Shown: positions 27,091 through 36,037 of the stretch, in pieces
Numbering within the stretch: position 1 is the first letter of the stretch
Layout of the letters: each line of letters starts with the position of its first letter
Assembly: GCA_019359035.1 (NCBI GenBank)
Contig: JAHHIC010000045.1
Coordinates: 1-64,000, forward strand
Length of the DNA stretch: 64,000 bases
Reading direction: 5' to 3'
Source: Scytonematopsis contorta HA4267-MV1
GTDB taxonomy: Bacteria; Cyanobacteriota; Cyanobacteriia; Cyanobacteriales; Nostocaceae
The notes under the pieces: model-generated
Database searches by the model: none
Seen by the model: only the letters and a program-made list of their open reading frames with translations
Told to the model about the DNA's origin: nothing
Translations under genes and position numbers: made by a program

Positions 27091-27930
27091 ATGGGTACTC
27101 ATTTAAATCAACTCAAAAAACTACTAGCTATTTCTTACTTAGCTCCTAATTGGTTTGAATTTTATCAATCGATTGTATCTTGCCTGGGTCGTGTATTATT
27201 GGTAGAAACAGAGCTTAGACAGGGTGAATGTGACCCTCTGGAAGACCCATTATTATTAGACAATAAGTTAGACCTTGCATTTATTTGTGGATTGCCTTTT
27301 ATTAAGCATTATCAAATTTTTCCTCTTGAATTAGAGCTTTTAGTTGCACCAGTCATGCAAGCAGAGCGCTATGAAAACCGTCCGATTTACTTTTCGGATA
27401 TAATTGTCAATACAAAAAATGCATCTGCTAAATTTGAGGATTTAGAAGGTAAAATATTTTGTTATAACGACTTAGGTTCAAATAGTGGTTACAATCTGCC
27501 GTGTTATCGATTAGTTCAGGGTGGATATTCGTCTAATTTTTTCGCAAAAGCTATTCAATCTGGTTCTCATCAGCGCTCAATTCGATGGGTAATAGATGGA
27601 AAAGCTGATTGTGCAGCTATCGATACTATTGTACTAGAGCAAGAATTACGCGACTTTCCGGAATTGTCTGATTCTATACGAGTAGTCGAGACACTGGGAC
27701 CATCTCCGATACCCCCTTTGGTAGTGGCTCAGGGTTTAGGTGTATCAGTAATTCAGCAGATGAGGTCGGCGTTATTTAATCCGGATGTTGAATTGAAAGC
27801 CGCAATGGCAAAAGTAGGAGTAATGCGTTTTGCTTCTGCTGAATTGAGAGATTATGAATTGATGCATTGTAGAGACGTTACATGTAACGTCTCTACATTT
27901 GGGAACAATCGTTTCTACGTTTGGGAATAA
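27091..27930 (+). CDS. PhnD-like substrate-binding-fold protein without signal peptide, with repeat-derived tail
   Basis: A 279-residue protein of the phosphate/phosphonate-binding PhnD type: LDLAFICGLPFIK, LELLVAPVMQAERYENRPIY, FCYNDLGSNSGYNLPCYRL, and RSIRWVIDGKADCAAIDTIV. No signal sequence is visible, so it may act in the cytoplasm or be anchored through the preceding small membrane protein. From about residue 258 the chain is encoded by a 28-bp palindromic repeat (RDVTCNVST) and flanking DNA, so the C terminus is probably not ancestral. The ligand is unknown. Confidence 0.75.
   Translation: MGTHLNQLKKLLAISYLAPNWFEFYQSIVSCLGRVLLVETELRQGECDPLEDPLLLDNKLDLAFICGLPFIKHYQIFPLELELLVAPVMQAERYENRPIYFSDIIVNTKNASAKFEDLEGKIFCYNDLGSNSGYNLPCYRLVQGGYSSNFFAKAIQSGSHQRSIRWVIDGKADCAAIDTIVLEQELRDFPELSDSIRVVETLGPSPIPPLVVAQGLGVSVIQQMRSALFNPDVELKAAMAKVGVMRFASAELRDYELMHCRDVTCNVSTFGNNRFYVWE
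27869..27896. repeat. 28-bp palindromic repeat, copy 4 (inside a coding region)
   Basis: GTAGAGACGTTACATG and exact complement, read through by the PhnD-like gene near its 3' end. Confidence 0.9.
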
Positions 27931-27933
27931 TCG

Positions 27934-29799
27934 CTATTGAATGTGTTGTTGCGGAATAGGTAGCATTTCACCCCATTCTATTCGCTGCAAACCATCGCTT
28001 GTGGCTAACACAATTAAGCGGTCTCCTACATTAACTCTGGTTTCGTATGAAGGCATTAACGAATAATTATTTTGTAAATGTTTTTGGTGAAGAATTGGCA
28101 CAACATTGTAGCCATAAGCAATTTCAGCGATGATAAATTTCTCAAGAGTATCGCCAGCCTCAATATTGTATTCTGTAACCATTACAATCTGATTGTGAAA
28201 GTGAAACAAACTTAAGACATTTTCGCCAAAAGCAGCACAGGCAAAGACTTCCGCAGACAAAGCAGCACCACACAAAACTTGAGCATAAGGAAATAGAGGA
28301 GCTATATTATCACTAAATCGGCGGTTGCGGGAATAAATTACCAACTTACTACGAGGATTAATCGCGTGAGCCATCAGCCCAATTTCTAAATTTTCCATAT
28401 TATCATCCCCCACTAAAATGATGCTTTTAGCACGGGAGACATTCGCTTTAGTTAGCGCTTCATGGTTATTTCCCAAAACAAAAGGCATTTGAGGTAGAAT
28501 GCTATGGTCAATAGGGGTACTATTAACTCCTACTACAGCCTGGTTAAGTTCTTGCAATAAAACTGCTACTCGCTGACCCAATAAACTTAAACCAATTACC
28601 ACTACATGATTTTGTTGTGGTAGTGCAGGGCGTCTACTAAAAAACCTGAACTTGGAACCTAACAAAGCGTCAGTTACTGTCGCATACAAAACCCCCACGA
28701 AAGCTTCTCCTACTAAGGTTAGTCCCAAACTAAAAAAGCGCAGCCACCAGGGCATACTTTCTGAGGGTACTGGTTGTGATGCATACTTAACGCTACCAAA
28801 TAAATCACCGTATCCACCTAAAAGCAGAACTGCTGTGGCAAAAAAAGCTTCTTGGATAGTGATTTCAGGAAAATACAAGCTGTACAAAACTATTCCCATA
28901 AACCAGAGGACAAATACAGTCATCAAATAAATTGTTGCGACTTGCCGAATTTGACTTTGGTTTTGGTAGTAAGATTGCCAAAATTTTACTATTTTCTGCT
29001 TTAAATTCTTTATTGTTATGCTCAGTAGAATCTTTTTTAATCCTCGCTTTTTACGTCGATAATTTTTGACATATGATTCCTTAAAGTTTTCTAACTGATG
29101 CACAACTTCTACGTAAATAAGCGTATCTCCCACTTTTACAGAAGCTTCTGGTTCCCAGTCATAAAATTGTTTTGGTTCATAAGATGAAACTTTTGTGTGA
29201 CTTAAAATACGCCTAGTTTGATTATTAAGTGTATGTACTATCTTCGCATTGCACCACTTAGAATCTGGTTTAACTTGGTGTTGTTTTACTTGAAAAAAGT
29301 GTCCATCTAAATTAAAATATCCGATAGTTTCAGAGCCTAAAGCTGTTAAAGCAAAAGCATAAGCTGATAACTGGGTCGGCTCAAATGCAAAAAAATTACC
29401 AAGATTTTTTCCCAAGAGTTCGTTAAGATTTTGTTTATCAGAACGTACAACCAAGCGTATTTTGGGATTGAGACGTCGCGCCGCAAATGCTGCTTCAATA
29501 TTCATACGCTCGTTTCTAGTAACTAAAATTACCGAACGACATTGATGTACATTTGCTTCTTCTAAAATACTTGGTTGACGGCAATCCCCTATAATTAATT
29601 TTTCCAGTAAATTTGGTATTTCTGGGACTTCCCAATGTTCAGGTTCTTCTTCGTCAATAGCGATAACACTAACGTCATAATCGTTAAGGGCTGCTATACA
29701 ATGCTGTCCTAAACTTTTTAGCCCACATACCAGTATTTTGTCTAGTTTTGTATCACGACCATTGGTAGATTGAGACGCACCTTCTATTGATGACAACAT
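27934..29799 (-). CDS. Ion-channel-type protein with two RCK (TrkA-N) domains
   Basis: A 621-residue membrane protein. A first TrkA-N domain (KILVCGLKSLGQHCIAAL, about 21-140) is followed by a TrkA-C-like segment, two to three hydrophobic helices (about 290-370) around a loop GGYGDLFGSV at the pore-loop position, and a second TrkA-N domain (NHVVVIGLSLLGQRVAVLL, about 390-510) with its own C domain. The layout resembles RCK-gated K+ channels or the CASTOR/potassium-channel-like family. The loop is not a canonical TVGYGD filter, so ion selectivity is uncertain. Confidence 0.75.
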   Translation of the reverse strand: MLSSIEGASQSTNGRDTKLDKILVCGLKSLGQHCIAALNDYDVSVIAIDEEEPEHWEVPEIPNLLEKLIIGDCRQPSILEEANVHQCRSVILVTRNERMNIEAAFAARRLNPKIRLVVRSDKQNLNELLGKNLGNFFAFEPTQLSAYAFALTALGSETIGYFNLDGHFFQVKQHQVKPDSKWCNAKIVHTLNNQTRRILSHTKVSSYEPKQFYDWEPEASVKVGDTLIYVEVVHQLENFKESYVKNYRRKKRGLKKILLSITIKNLKQKIVKFWQSYYQNQSQIRQVATIYLMTVFVLWFMGIVLYSLYFPEITIQEAFFATAVLLLGGYGDLFGSVKYASQPVPSESMPWWLRFFSLGLTLVGEAFVGVLYATVTDALLGSKFRFFSRRPALPQQNHVVVIGLSLLGQRVAVLLQELNQAVVGVNSTPIDHSILPQMPFVLGNNHEALTKANVSRAKSIILVGDDNMENLEIGLMAHAINPRSKLVIYSRNRRFSDNIAPLFPYAQVLCGAALSAEVFACAAFGENVLSLFHFHNQIVMVTEYNIEAGDTLEKFIIAEIAYGYNVVPILHQKHLQNNYSLMPSYETRVNVGDRLIVLATSDGLQRIEWGEMLPIPQQHIQ

Positions 29800-30020
29800 C
29801 TGCTAGTGCTAGTGATAAGTATTCATTTGAATTATATGATAAAAAATTCCACAAATAAAAAGTAGCAGGCAGGGACGCTTATACCCACCTACTACCAATG
29901 CTAGAATAGGATAACTTTAAGAATGCTGATAGAAAGGAACATTCTTAACCGTAACTTAACCAATATTGTGTATGAGCTTAATTGTTAAGTTACCTAATAA
30001 ATTAGAATTTGTATGTAATA
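29800..30020. other. Short spacer with an isolated half-site
   Basis: TTAACCGTA at about 29945-29953 resembles one half of the 26-bp dyad, but the partner half is absent. No gene seen. Confidence 0.3.
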
Positions 30021-31325
30021 TTAATTTTTTATGCTTGTATTCAGCAATACAGCGTTTAATTTTAAGTTAATTGCGTAAAGATTATGAATTGATTGCTCCT
30101 GCTTCTCAACTTTGAACACAGCATCTAAATAAACCTTTTCAAATAAAGCTCTTTGAGTGTGACTGCCACCAATTTCTTGCAATCGTGGTAAAACAGGTTT
30201 GAGTTGAGATATTGCCTTAGACCATTCACCATTAGCATATGCAACTAAACCTCTGGCTGTAGGAATAGCTACTTCTAACCACTTATGACGTAAGTATGGA
30301 TGAATACTGAGAGCGTGCTTGTGCATACTCAATCGCATTTCATTTGATAAATCAGTATGTCCTGCTCTTGTGAGTGCAAAAATATAATGTAAATCTTGGA
30401 AAGGTAATGCATGTTCGTGAAGACGAGATATAAGATAAGTACTTAATTGTTGCCAGCGATTTCCAACGTCAATCCCACGCAATTCTAAGCGCAACAATAG
30501 TGAGATTGCTCCCACTTGGTCTTTAGGAGATTCTTTCTCAGCGCGACCCCAAACAAGAGTATCGTACAATTGCAGTACTTTATCTTTCTCTCCTCGCTCC
30601 AAATAATATAGTGCCACGTGCCACCAATTGTGTGTATACAACATTGAATTACAATTTTCCCAAGTGTCCGCGAGACTTTCCATCCAAACAATACCCTCAT
30701 TAACTCGTCCCTGAGTTTCCATAACATGAGCAACAGCATGGTGTGCCCAAGGGTCGTAACGATTCATTGTAGTTGCTGTTCTAGCCATTGTTTCTGCTTC
30801 CACAAGCTGATGACATTGTTCTAAACCAAATGCTACCATTCCATATAGATAATGATTCTCCCGATTTGCAGGTAAAACCCGTTCGGCGATACACAATAAT
30901 TTTTCCTTCTCACCTAAATAAAAATAATGATACTGCCCTTGCTGAACTGAAATTACATCACGAGGATATTCTTGTGCAATTTCTTCGTGTAGCGCAACAG
31001 CTAAATCTATCTTTTTTGCAGACCAAGCTTGTATTGCCTGGATATACAATTGTTCTCGCTTTGTTGTTGCTTTTGCTAAATTCCGTTGAGCAGCTTGTAA
31101 GTGAAGACTAGCTTTTTGCCAAGCAACTGAATTTTCCTGAGCTAGATAATGAGCAGCTGCGTACCCATAAAGCAATGCACAATCAGGGTCACATGCAATC
31201 CCTTGAAGAATATAAGCTTCAGCATCCTTTCCATAGCTCAAAGCTTGACTAGTAAATATATTGATAGCTGTGATGACCTCTGGTGAGTCTGTTGTTACTT
31301 CCAGTCCCTGAAAATCTTTTAACAT
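30021..31325 (-). CDS. TTC38-like tetratricopeptide-repeat protein
   Basis: A 434-residue all-helical soluble protein. TPR-like pairs run throughout, and the TTC38-family signature is clear: DPWAHHAVAHVMETQGR, HNWWHVALYYLERG, and the aromatic-His pattern LHYIFALTRAGH. The family has no established reaction; the conserved His residues suggest more than scaffolding. A good dyad operator lies 80 bp upstream, tying it to the presumed sulfur regulon. Confidence 0.75.
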   Translation of the reverse strand: MLKDFQGLEVTTDSPEVITAINIFTSQALSYGKDAEAYILQGIACDPDCALLYGYAAAHYLAQENSVAWQKASLHLQAAQRNLAKATTKREQLYIQAIQAWSAKKIDLAVALHEEIAQEYPRDVISVQQGQYHYFYLGEKEKLLCIAERVLPANRENHYLYGMVAFGLEQCHQLVEAETMARTATTMNRYDPWAHHAVAHVMETQGRVNEGIVWMESLADTWENCNSMLYTHNWWHVALYYLERGEKDKVLQLYDTLVWGRAEKESPKDQVGAISLLLRLELRGIDVGNRWQQLSTYLISRLHEHALPFQDLHYIFALTRAGHTDLSNEMRLSMHKHALSIHPYLRHKWLEVAIPTARGLVAYANGEWSKAISQLKPVLPRLQEIGGSHTQRALFEKVYLDAVFKVEKQEQSIHNLYAINLKLNAVLLNTSIKN

Positions 31326-31405
31326 TTTTTATTCCTGGCATTATAACTAGTGGTTTTAAGCAAGCACATGCATAAGTGCTAGATTTATAAGCCACAATTC
31401 TTAAC

Positions 31406-31431
31406 TACTGTTAATCAGTCGGAATACCGTA
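31406..31431. promoter_or_regulatory. 26-bp dyad operator candidate, site 9 (TTC38-like gene)
   Basis: TACTGTTAATC and GGAATACCGTA flank AGTC. It is 80 bp before the minus-strand TPR gene and 280 bp before the divergent Rrf2 gene. Confidence 0.75.
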
Positions 31432-31711
31432 TTTAATTTTTGAGTATCTCATAATCAACATTAAATGACAACCCCCAACCAGTTGCAAATATTGCGAAAA
31501 GCGCAATAAGTTTTATTTATTAGATTGACAATTAAAAACAATTGCTTTTATGGGTGAAATTTTTTAGAGTGGAATCGTACAAACATCAGGCTCAAGTTAT
31601 AATTTCACACGCGAAAACTGAAAATATAAAAAGAAAATAAGAATCATTCGTCTAGAGTTTTGAGGTGCAAGTTCAACAGATTAAACACATTAAGCTAATG
31701 GAATTTTGCCA

Positions 31712-32149
31712 ATGGAGCTATCACACAAATCAGAATACGCAATTCTAGCCCTATTGGCGTTAGCAGCTTCTTATCCTACAGGAGAATCGCTACAAATCCG
31801 GCAGATAGCGGAAATTCAAAATATACCAGTACGCTATTTAGAACAATTATTGGCAGTCTTAAGACGTGGAGGATTGATTAAAAGTATACGCGGCGCAAAA
31901 GGTGGCTATATACTGTCGCGAGACCCTCGGACAACTACTTTATGGGATGCATTTAACTGCATTGAAGGTCTGGAAGGAGTCTTCCCCGATTATAAGGCTT
32001 CGTCTAAAACAGTTGATAGTAGTATAATTCTGGAAGTTTGGCAGGAAGTTCAGGGAGCAGCTGTCTTGGTATTACAAAAATATACACTCCAAGACCTTTG
32101 CGACCGACGACAATTTTTTCAGCAGACACTAACGATGTACCATATTTAG
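31712..32149 (+). CDS. Rrf2-family transcriptional regulator (paralogue of the one at 7829)
   Basis: A 145-residue winged-helix protein: MELSHKSEYAILALLALAAS, QIRQIAEIQNIPVRYLEQLL, RGGLIKSIRGAKGGYILSR. It matches the regulator at 7829 over its entire length (same C-terminal VLQKYTLQDLCD). The ATG at 31712 is preferred over an upstream TTG. IscR-type cluster cysteines are lacking. It may regulate itself and the divergent TPR gene through the dyad at 31406, which is inference. A terminator follows at 32207. Confidence 0.85.
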   Translation: MELSHKSEYAILALLALAASYPTGESLQIRQIAEIQNIPVRYLEQLLAVLRRGGLIKSIRGAKGGYILSRDPRTTTLWDAFNCIEGLEGVFPDYKASSKTVDSSIILEVWQEVQGAAVLVLQKYTLQDLCDRRQFFQQTLTMYHI

Positions 32150-32206
32150 CTGTAAAACATTTATTAAAACATATTTTTTAAGTCAGGAAATCTCGTAATA
32201 ATTTTT

Positions 32207-32232
32207 AAAACGCTTAATTTAAGCGTTTTTTT
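32207..32232 (+). terminator. Rho-independent terminator after the second Rrf2 gene
   Basis: AAAACGCTTAA pairs with TTAAGCGTTTT in a near-uninterrupted stem and runs into a T tract, 58 bp after the stop codon. Confidence 0.8.
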
Positions 32233-32490
32233 GCATTTTCGATAAATTTAATTTATCAAATAAAGAAGTTAAAATATTTGTTTTTATGGAAGTACATAAA
32301 TTAAAGTGAAAGAGTTGAAAGGGTAATAAAGCTTCACAAAAGCGAGCAGAACTATATTTAAAGCTCATTATTACTTTAACTCAAGGTAATTACTAAGTTA
32401 TACTAGTTCGTAGTTTAATATATGTACGCTATAAAACGTTTAGTCCGTAAAATTTTTAAAATTCTAAATTCAATTTTGAGGTTTATTGTA

Positions 32491-32922
32491 ATGGAATTAT
32501 TTAGACCCTTAAAGGACAATGCGAATAATTTAACCAAGAAAAAATTTAGAAGTCCTGACAAAGTACGCGACCATTTAGCAAATGAACGCACCTATTTAGC
32601 TTGGATGCGTAGTGGTATAGCACTGTTGGGATTTGGCGTTTTGATTGTGCGTATACGTATCCTTCGCCCACCTTTAGCCCCTCAAGCACCTGGTAATGGT
32701 TGGAAATTAGGATTAGCTTTTGGGGTTGTCGGTTTGTTAACAGTGATATTTTCAACGCAACACTATTTTGTAGTTAGTCAAAATATTGATGAAAATACTT
32801 ATAAACCAGCAGACCGTTGGGTGCTTATCTCTAGTTTCGCAGTTTTAATGTTAGGTCTAGGGGTACTTTATTATGTTTTTAATATACCTATAGAAGCATT
32901 AAATACTGTAATTGTTGAATAA
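32491..32922 (+). CDS. DUF202 (YidH-type) membrane protein
   Basis: A 143-residue inner-membrane protein with the DUF202 signature VRDHLANERTYLAWMRSGIALLGFGVLIVRIR followed by two more hydrophobic segments. The ATG at 32491, preceded by GAGGTT, is favoured over the in-frame ATG at 32422, which would add a basic 23-residue extension. Function of the family is unknown. Confidence 0.8.
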   Translation: MELFRPLKDNANNLTKKKFRSPDKVRDHLANERTYLAWMRSGIALLGFGVLIVRIRILRPPLAPQAPGNGWKLGLAFGVVGLLTVIFSTQHYFVVSQNIDENTYKPADRWVLISSFAVLMLGLGVLYYVFNIPIEALNTVIVE

Positions 32923-33001
32923 ATTAAAAAATTCAACCGTACCCCTGGAGAATGGAATTCGCCAGGGGTATTCGGGGTGTATAAAGTCACAAATTGGATA
33001 T

Positions 33002-33667
33002 CTAAGCTCCAAAACCAGGTAAGAGTGTATAAGATTGACTTTTAATCAAAATAGAAATTCCCAAGGCAATCAACACAAACGGGAATACTTTTCTGCCATA
33101 GCGAGCAAGGAGGGGAGCCATGAGTGGATTGCGAGTCATGTGGAAAGAGAGGAAACACCATAGCCCAACAGTCAAGTAGCAAACAGATAGAATCACACCT
33201 AAACTTGGGAGATTGCTACTAGCAAACAACGGTACGTAAATCCCAATGTTGTTACCTCCATTAGCAATAGTCACAGCAGAAACGCGGTAAGTTTGAGGGT
33301 CGCGTATAGTTGCCCATAGTGATTTTTTATGACGCTGAGGTTTATCATCCGAGGGTAAATTAAGTGTTACAGCTTGCACTGTATCCCCCTCCTCTTCTCG
33401 ACTCAGTAAATTACTTGTACCAATGAGTATAGGAAGAAAGCCTAGCAATCCAATCCATGACTCTGGAAGAATTAAACCGCCAAAGAAACCAGGGAGACTA
33501 GCAAATACTAACGCGGTGAATCCCAGAAATTCACCTATAACAACATGCTTGGTATGAAAGTGACGATTGACTTTTCCAAAGAAAGCAGTTAAATACAGAT
33601 TGTCGTCAAATGTAGTTGCAAAAGCCGCAGAGAACCCAATAACTAATGTTTGAATTAACCAAATCAT
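33002..33667 (-). CDS. CadD-family (LysE superfamily) transporter, copy 1
   Basis: A 221-residue membrane protein with about six helices. It carries the N-terminal TTFDDNLYLTAFFGKVN (degenerate ATNLDD motif), FLGFTALVFASLPGFFGG, and the second-half repeat VTIANGGNNIGIYVPLFASS. The family was named for cadmium resistance in Firmicutes. In this sulfur-rich context, with four copies, cadmium is probably not the real substrate. A divergent motif (FATTFDD versus FAATNLDD) sets it apart from the other three copies. Confidence 0.8.
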   Translation of the reverse strand: MIWLIQTLVIGFSAAFATTFDDNLYLTAFFGKVNRHFHTKHVVIGEFLGFTALVFASLPGFFGGLILPESWIGLLGFLPILIGTSNLLSREEEGDTVQAVTLNLPSDDKPQRHKKSLWATIRDPQTYRVSAVTIANGGNNIGIYVPLFASSNLPSLGVILSVCYLTVGLWCFLSFHMTRNPLMAPLLARYGRKVFPFVLIALGISILIKSQSYTLLPGFGA

Positions 33668-34310
33668 AACCGTTACTCACAATGATTAATGCTGTTTATT
33701 CTAGTTATTCCTAGTCTTTATCTGGTTGTAGAAGTGAGAGTTGTTGAAGGTATTATCAAAACGCTTTACCCAGCACTACCGCTACAGATATCGAAAATTA
33801 TAGTTGCCTTGTACTGTTCATATCATTTAAGGTATATCCCGTTTAAAGTTTTTTGAAGATAATAGATACCAATCAAACTGGTACTCTTACCAGATATGTT
33901 TGTTATTGCATGACTTCAATAGTATGGCTGTGAACTATATAAAAGCAAATATTATTTTTTTTTAAACCGATAAATAAAGGTGATTGATAGCTCAACCCGT
34001 TACTACACCTACGTTTTTATACTGAACTTGCAAGTTTTAGGTTTTGGATTTTGGATTTATTTCGTAGTTCAAAATAAAGATTTATACAAAACAAAACAGT
34101 CTAAAATCTAACAACCAAAATCTTAAATCCTTTGGTAATAATTTTGTTTTAAGCATTCTCTCTACCGGGAAATTTTTTGGAAATGCAGAAATTCAGTAAA
34201 GCTTACGACACTTAAATATTGCCGAAATCCTTGTAGAGACAGTAAAATTTACCAACTCTGCAAGGATTTTAGGTAACGTATAACTAATTATCGAGAAGGT
34301 TTGCTCAGAA
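33668..34310. other. 640-bp spacer without a recognised gene
   Basis: AT-rich, no credible open frame. GAAATCCTTG at about 34224-34233 and CAAGGATTTT at about 34261-34270 could form a hairpin near the 3' end of the downstream minus-strand gene. Confidence 0.4.
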
Positions 34311-34658
34311 TTAAGCCGCTCTTAAAACCTCAACATTAAGCTCTAATTTTTCCCCTAACCATAGAGAGTGCAAAGTATGGTCAGCCAAAGCATCCCCGGT
34401 ATTCGGATGAACAAGAACATCTAATCCCTCACGAGAAAGCATTAACCAAGGAACAACCTCTGCAAACTGGTTTGGTAAGAAGGCAACTTGATACATCGAC
34501 TTTGGGTGTGGCCCAACGGGTTCATCACGCCAACGCCCTAGTTGTACCTCAAATCTAGCGCCTAATTCTTCGCGAACGCGAGCCGCTACATCACGAGTGT
34601 GGGTATCGTAGTAGACATGAGCGTGAAAACCAGTTATTTCGATGCTATCTTCTTTCAT
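34311..34658 (-). CDS. DOPA 4,5-dioxygenase-family aromatic ring-cleaving enzyme
   Basis: A 115-residue protein of the short DOPA-dioxygenase family: FHAHVYYDTHTRDVA near the N terminus (probable metal histidines), GRWRDEPVGPHPKSMYQVAF, and LVHPNTGDALADHT. Length is typical. The ATG at 34658 is used; the longer frame starts with a TTG and has no ribosome-binding site. Substrate in cyanobacteria is unknown. Confidence 0.8.
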   Translation of the reverse strand: MKEDSIEITGFHAHVYYDTHTRDVAARVREELGARFEVQLGRWRDEPVGPHPKSMYQVAFLPNQFAEVVPWLMLSREGLDVLVHPNTGDALADHTLHSLWLGEKLELNVEVLRAA

Positions 34659-34734
34659 CGTTTTAAAATCTAATGGGAAGTACTTATTTCCCTCCAATCA
34701 ATTCTACATCGCAAAACTAAATTCAAAAAAATTT

Positions 34735-35625
34735 TTAACCAAACATATATTCATCTGGTTTTACTCTCTTTTTAAATGGCAGCACAGTTCCTCCATTCAC
34801 ATGTCTTTGTAGCCAGTCTTCCAAATCTAGTAACATTTCCTGATAATCGAGGTCTCTATGAATTGCATGACGACTCTGGGGATACTCGTAACGCTCTTTG
34901 TCAGGGAAACAAATTTTTTCAAACAGTATACGACTACCTTCTGGACGCGCCACTTCATCGGCTCCACCATGTAGAATCAGGATGGGCACTTGTAAATTTG
35001 CCACATGAGATTGAATCCAAGCTTTCGTAGCTAAGTATTCAGTTCCAAGACGGGCACTACCCCTAGAGTGCATAAGTGAGTCTTGAGTAAAAGTCTCTAG
35101 AACGTTTTGGTCACGGGTAACTCTAGAGCTAGCAATACCAACATTAACTGCAAACCTTGGCATCACTAGCGAAAGCGTACGCCCCAAAGTTAATTTTACA
35201 GGTGAGACACCAACCTGTCCCACAGGTGTAGCCATTACAATTGCACCTTGTATTGTTTTGGGATAACGTATGGCATAATCTAGTACAATCACTGCGCCAA
35301 GACTATGACCTAAGAGAAAATGCGGGTACGTTGGTTCTTTTTCCTCAATCAATCTAAGAAAAGCTTTTATATCTTCTCGAAACTCAGACCAACTATTAAT
35401 ATGTCCTCGCTGACCTTGTGAACGTCCATGACCGCGTAAGTCCAAACCATAGACAGCGTATCCAATATTTACCAGATGTTCAACTACATTGTTAAACAAA
35501 CCACTGTGACTTCCTAAGCCATGTACAATCCCTACAACGGCACAGGGATTTCCCTTTGGATGCCAACTTTGATAGTACAGATTCAGTCCTCCTGTCCCTT
35601 CCAGATTTCCTTTGCGGTGTTTCAT
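34735..35625 (-). CDS. Alpha/beta hydrolase, monoacylglycerol-lipase type
   Basis: A 296-residue soluble esterase-like protein. The nucleophile Ser108 lies in LLGHSLGAV, with Asp223 (HGGADEVA) and His253 (SRHAIHRD) completing the triad; HGLGSHSG forms the oxyanion region. GLDLRGHGRSQG is typical of serine aminopeptidase S33/monoacylglycerol lipases. Substrate unknown. It lies 76 bp upstream of the dioxygenase gene on the same strand. Confidence 0.85.
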   Translation of the reverse strand: MKHRKGNLEGTGGLNLYYQSWHPKGNPCAVVGIVHGLGSHSGLFNNVVEHLVNIGYAVYGLDLRGHGRSQGQRGHINSWSEFREDIKAFLRLIEEKEPTYPHFLLGHSLGAVIVLDYAIRYPKTIQGAIVMATPVGQVGVSPVKLTLGRTLSLVMPRFAVNVGIASSRVTRDQNVLETFTQDSLMHSRGSARLGTEYLATKAWIQSHVANLQVPILILHGGADEVARPEGSRILFEKICFPDKERYEYPQSRHAIHRDLDYQEMLLDLEDWLQRHVNGGTVLPFKKRVKPDEYMFG

Positions 35626-35894
35626 TGTTAAAATTTTTGGTGGTAATTATAACTTTTGGCATAAGGATTACCCTGAATCTAGAATCAGTTATGAAAGTTA
35701 CACTCATTGTTCAATCCTTTAGCCTTCGAGCTAAAGCATTTACAGATTTGTATGACAGTTATTCATAGCTTGTAATAAGGTCAGTAGACATTAAGATATT
35801 GGCAAGCAAAAGAGACCTAACTCACTGAAAAATTCAATATAGGAAGATAATTAACTATTAATTTTTCAGTCTTACAGACTTACCTTTTATTATG

Positions 35895-35920
35895 TACGAT
35901 ATTCCGACCAAGTTACCGTA
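35895..35920. promoter_or_regulatory. 26-bp dyad operator candidate, site 10 (2OG oxygenase)
   Basis: TACGATATTCC and AAGTTACCGTA flank GACC, 117 bp before the oxygenase start codon. Confidence 0.75.
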
Positions 35921-36037
35921 GAATATTTCAATCTAGAGCATCTCACAGATTTTTGCCAAAATCAAGAGGTATTCGCAAATTCTTCAAAATAATAAAATTA
36001 AAGGTATGCAATTTTTTGTAAAAGCTCAAAATAATTT

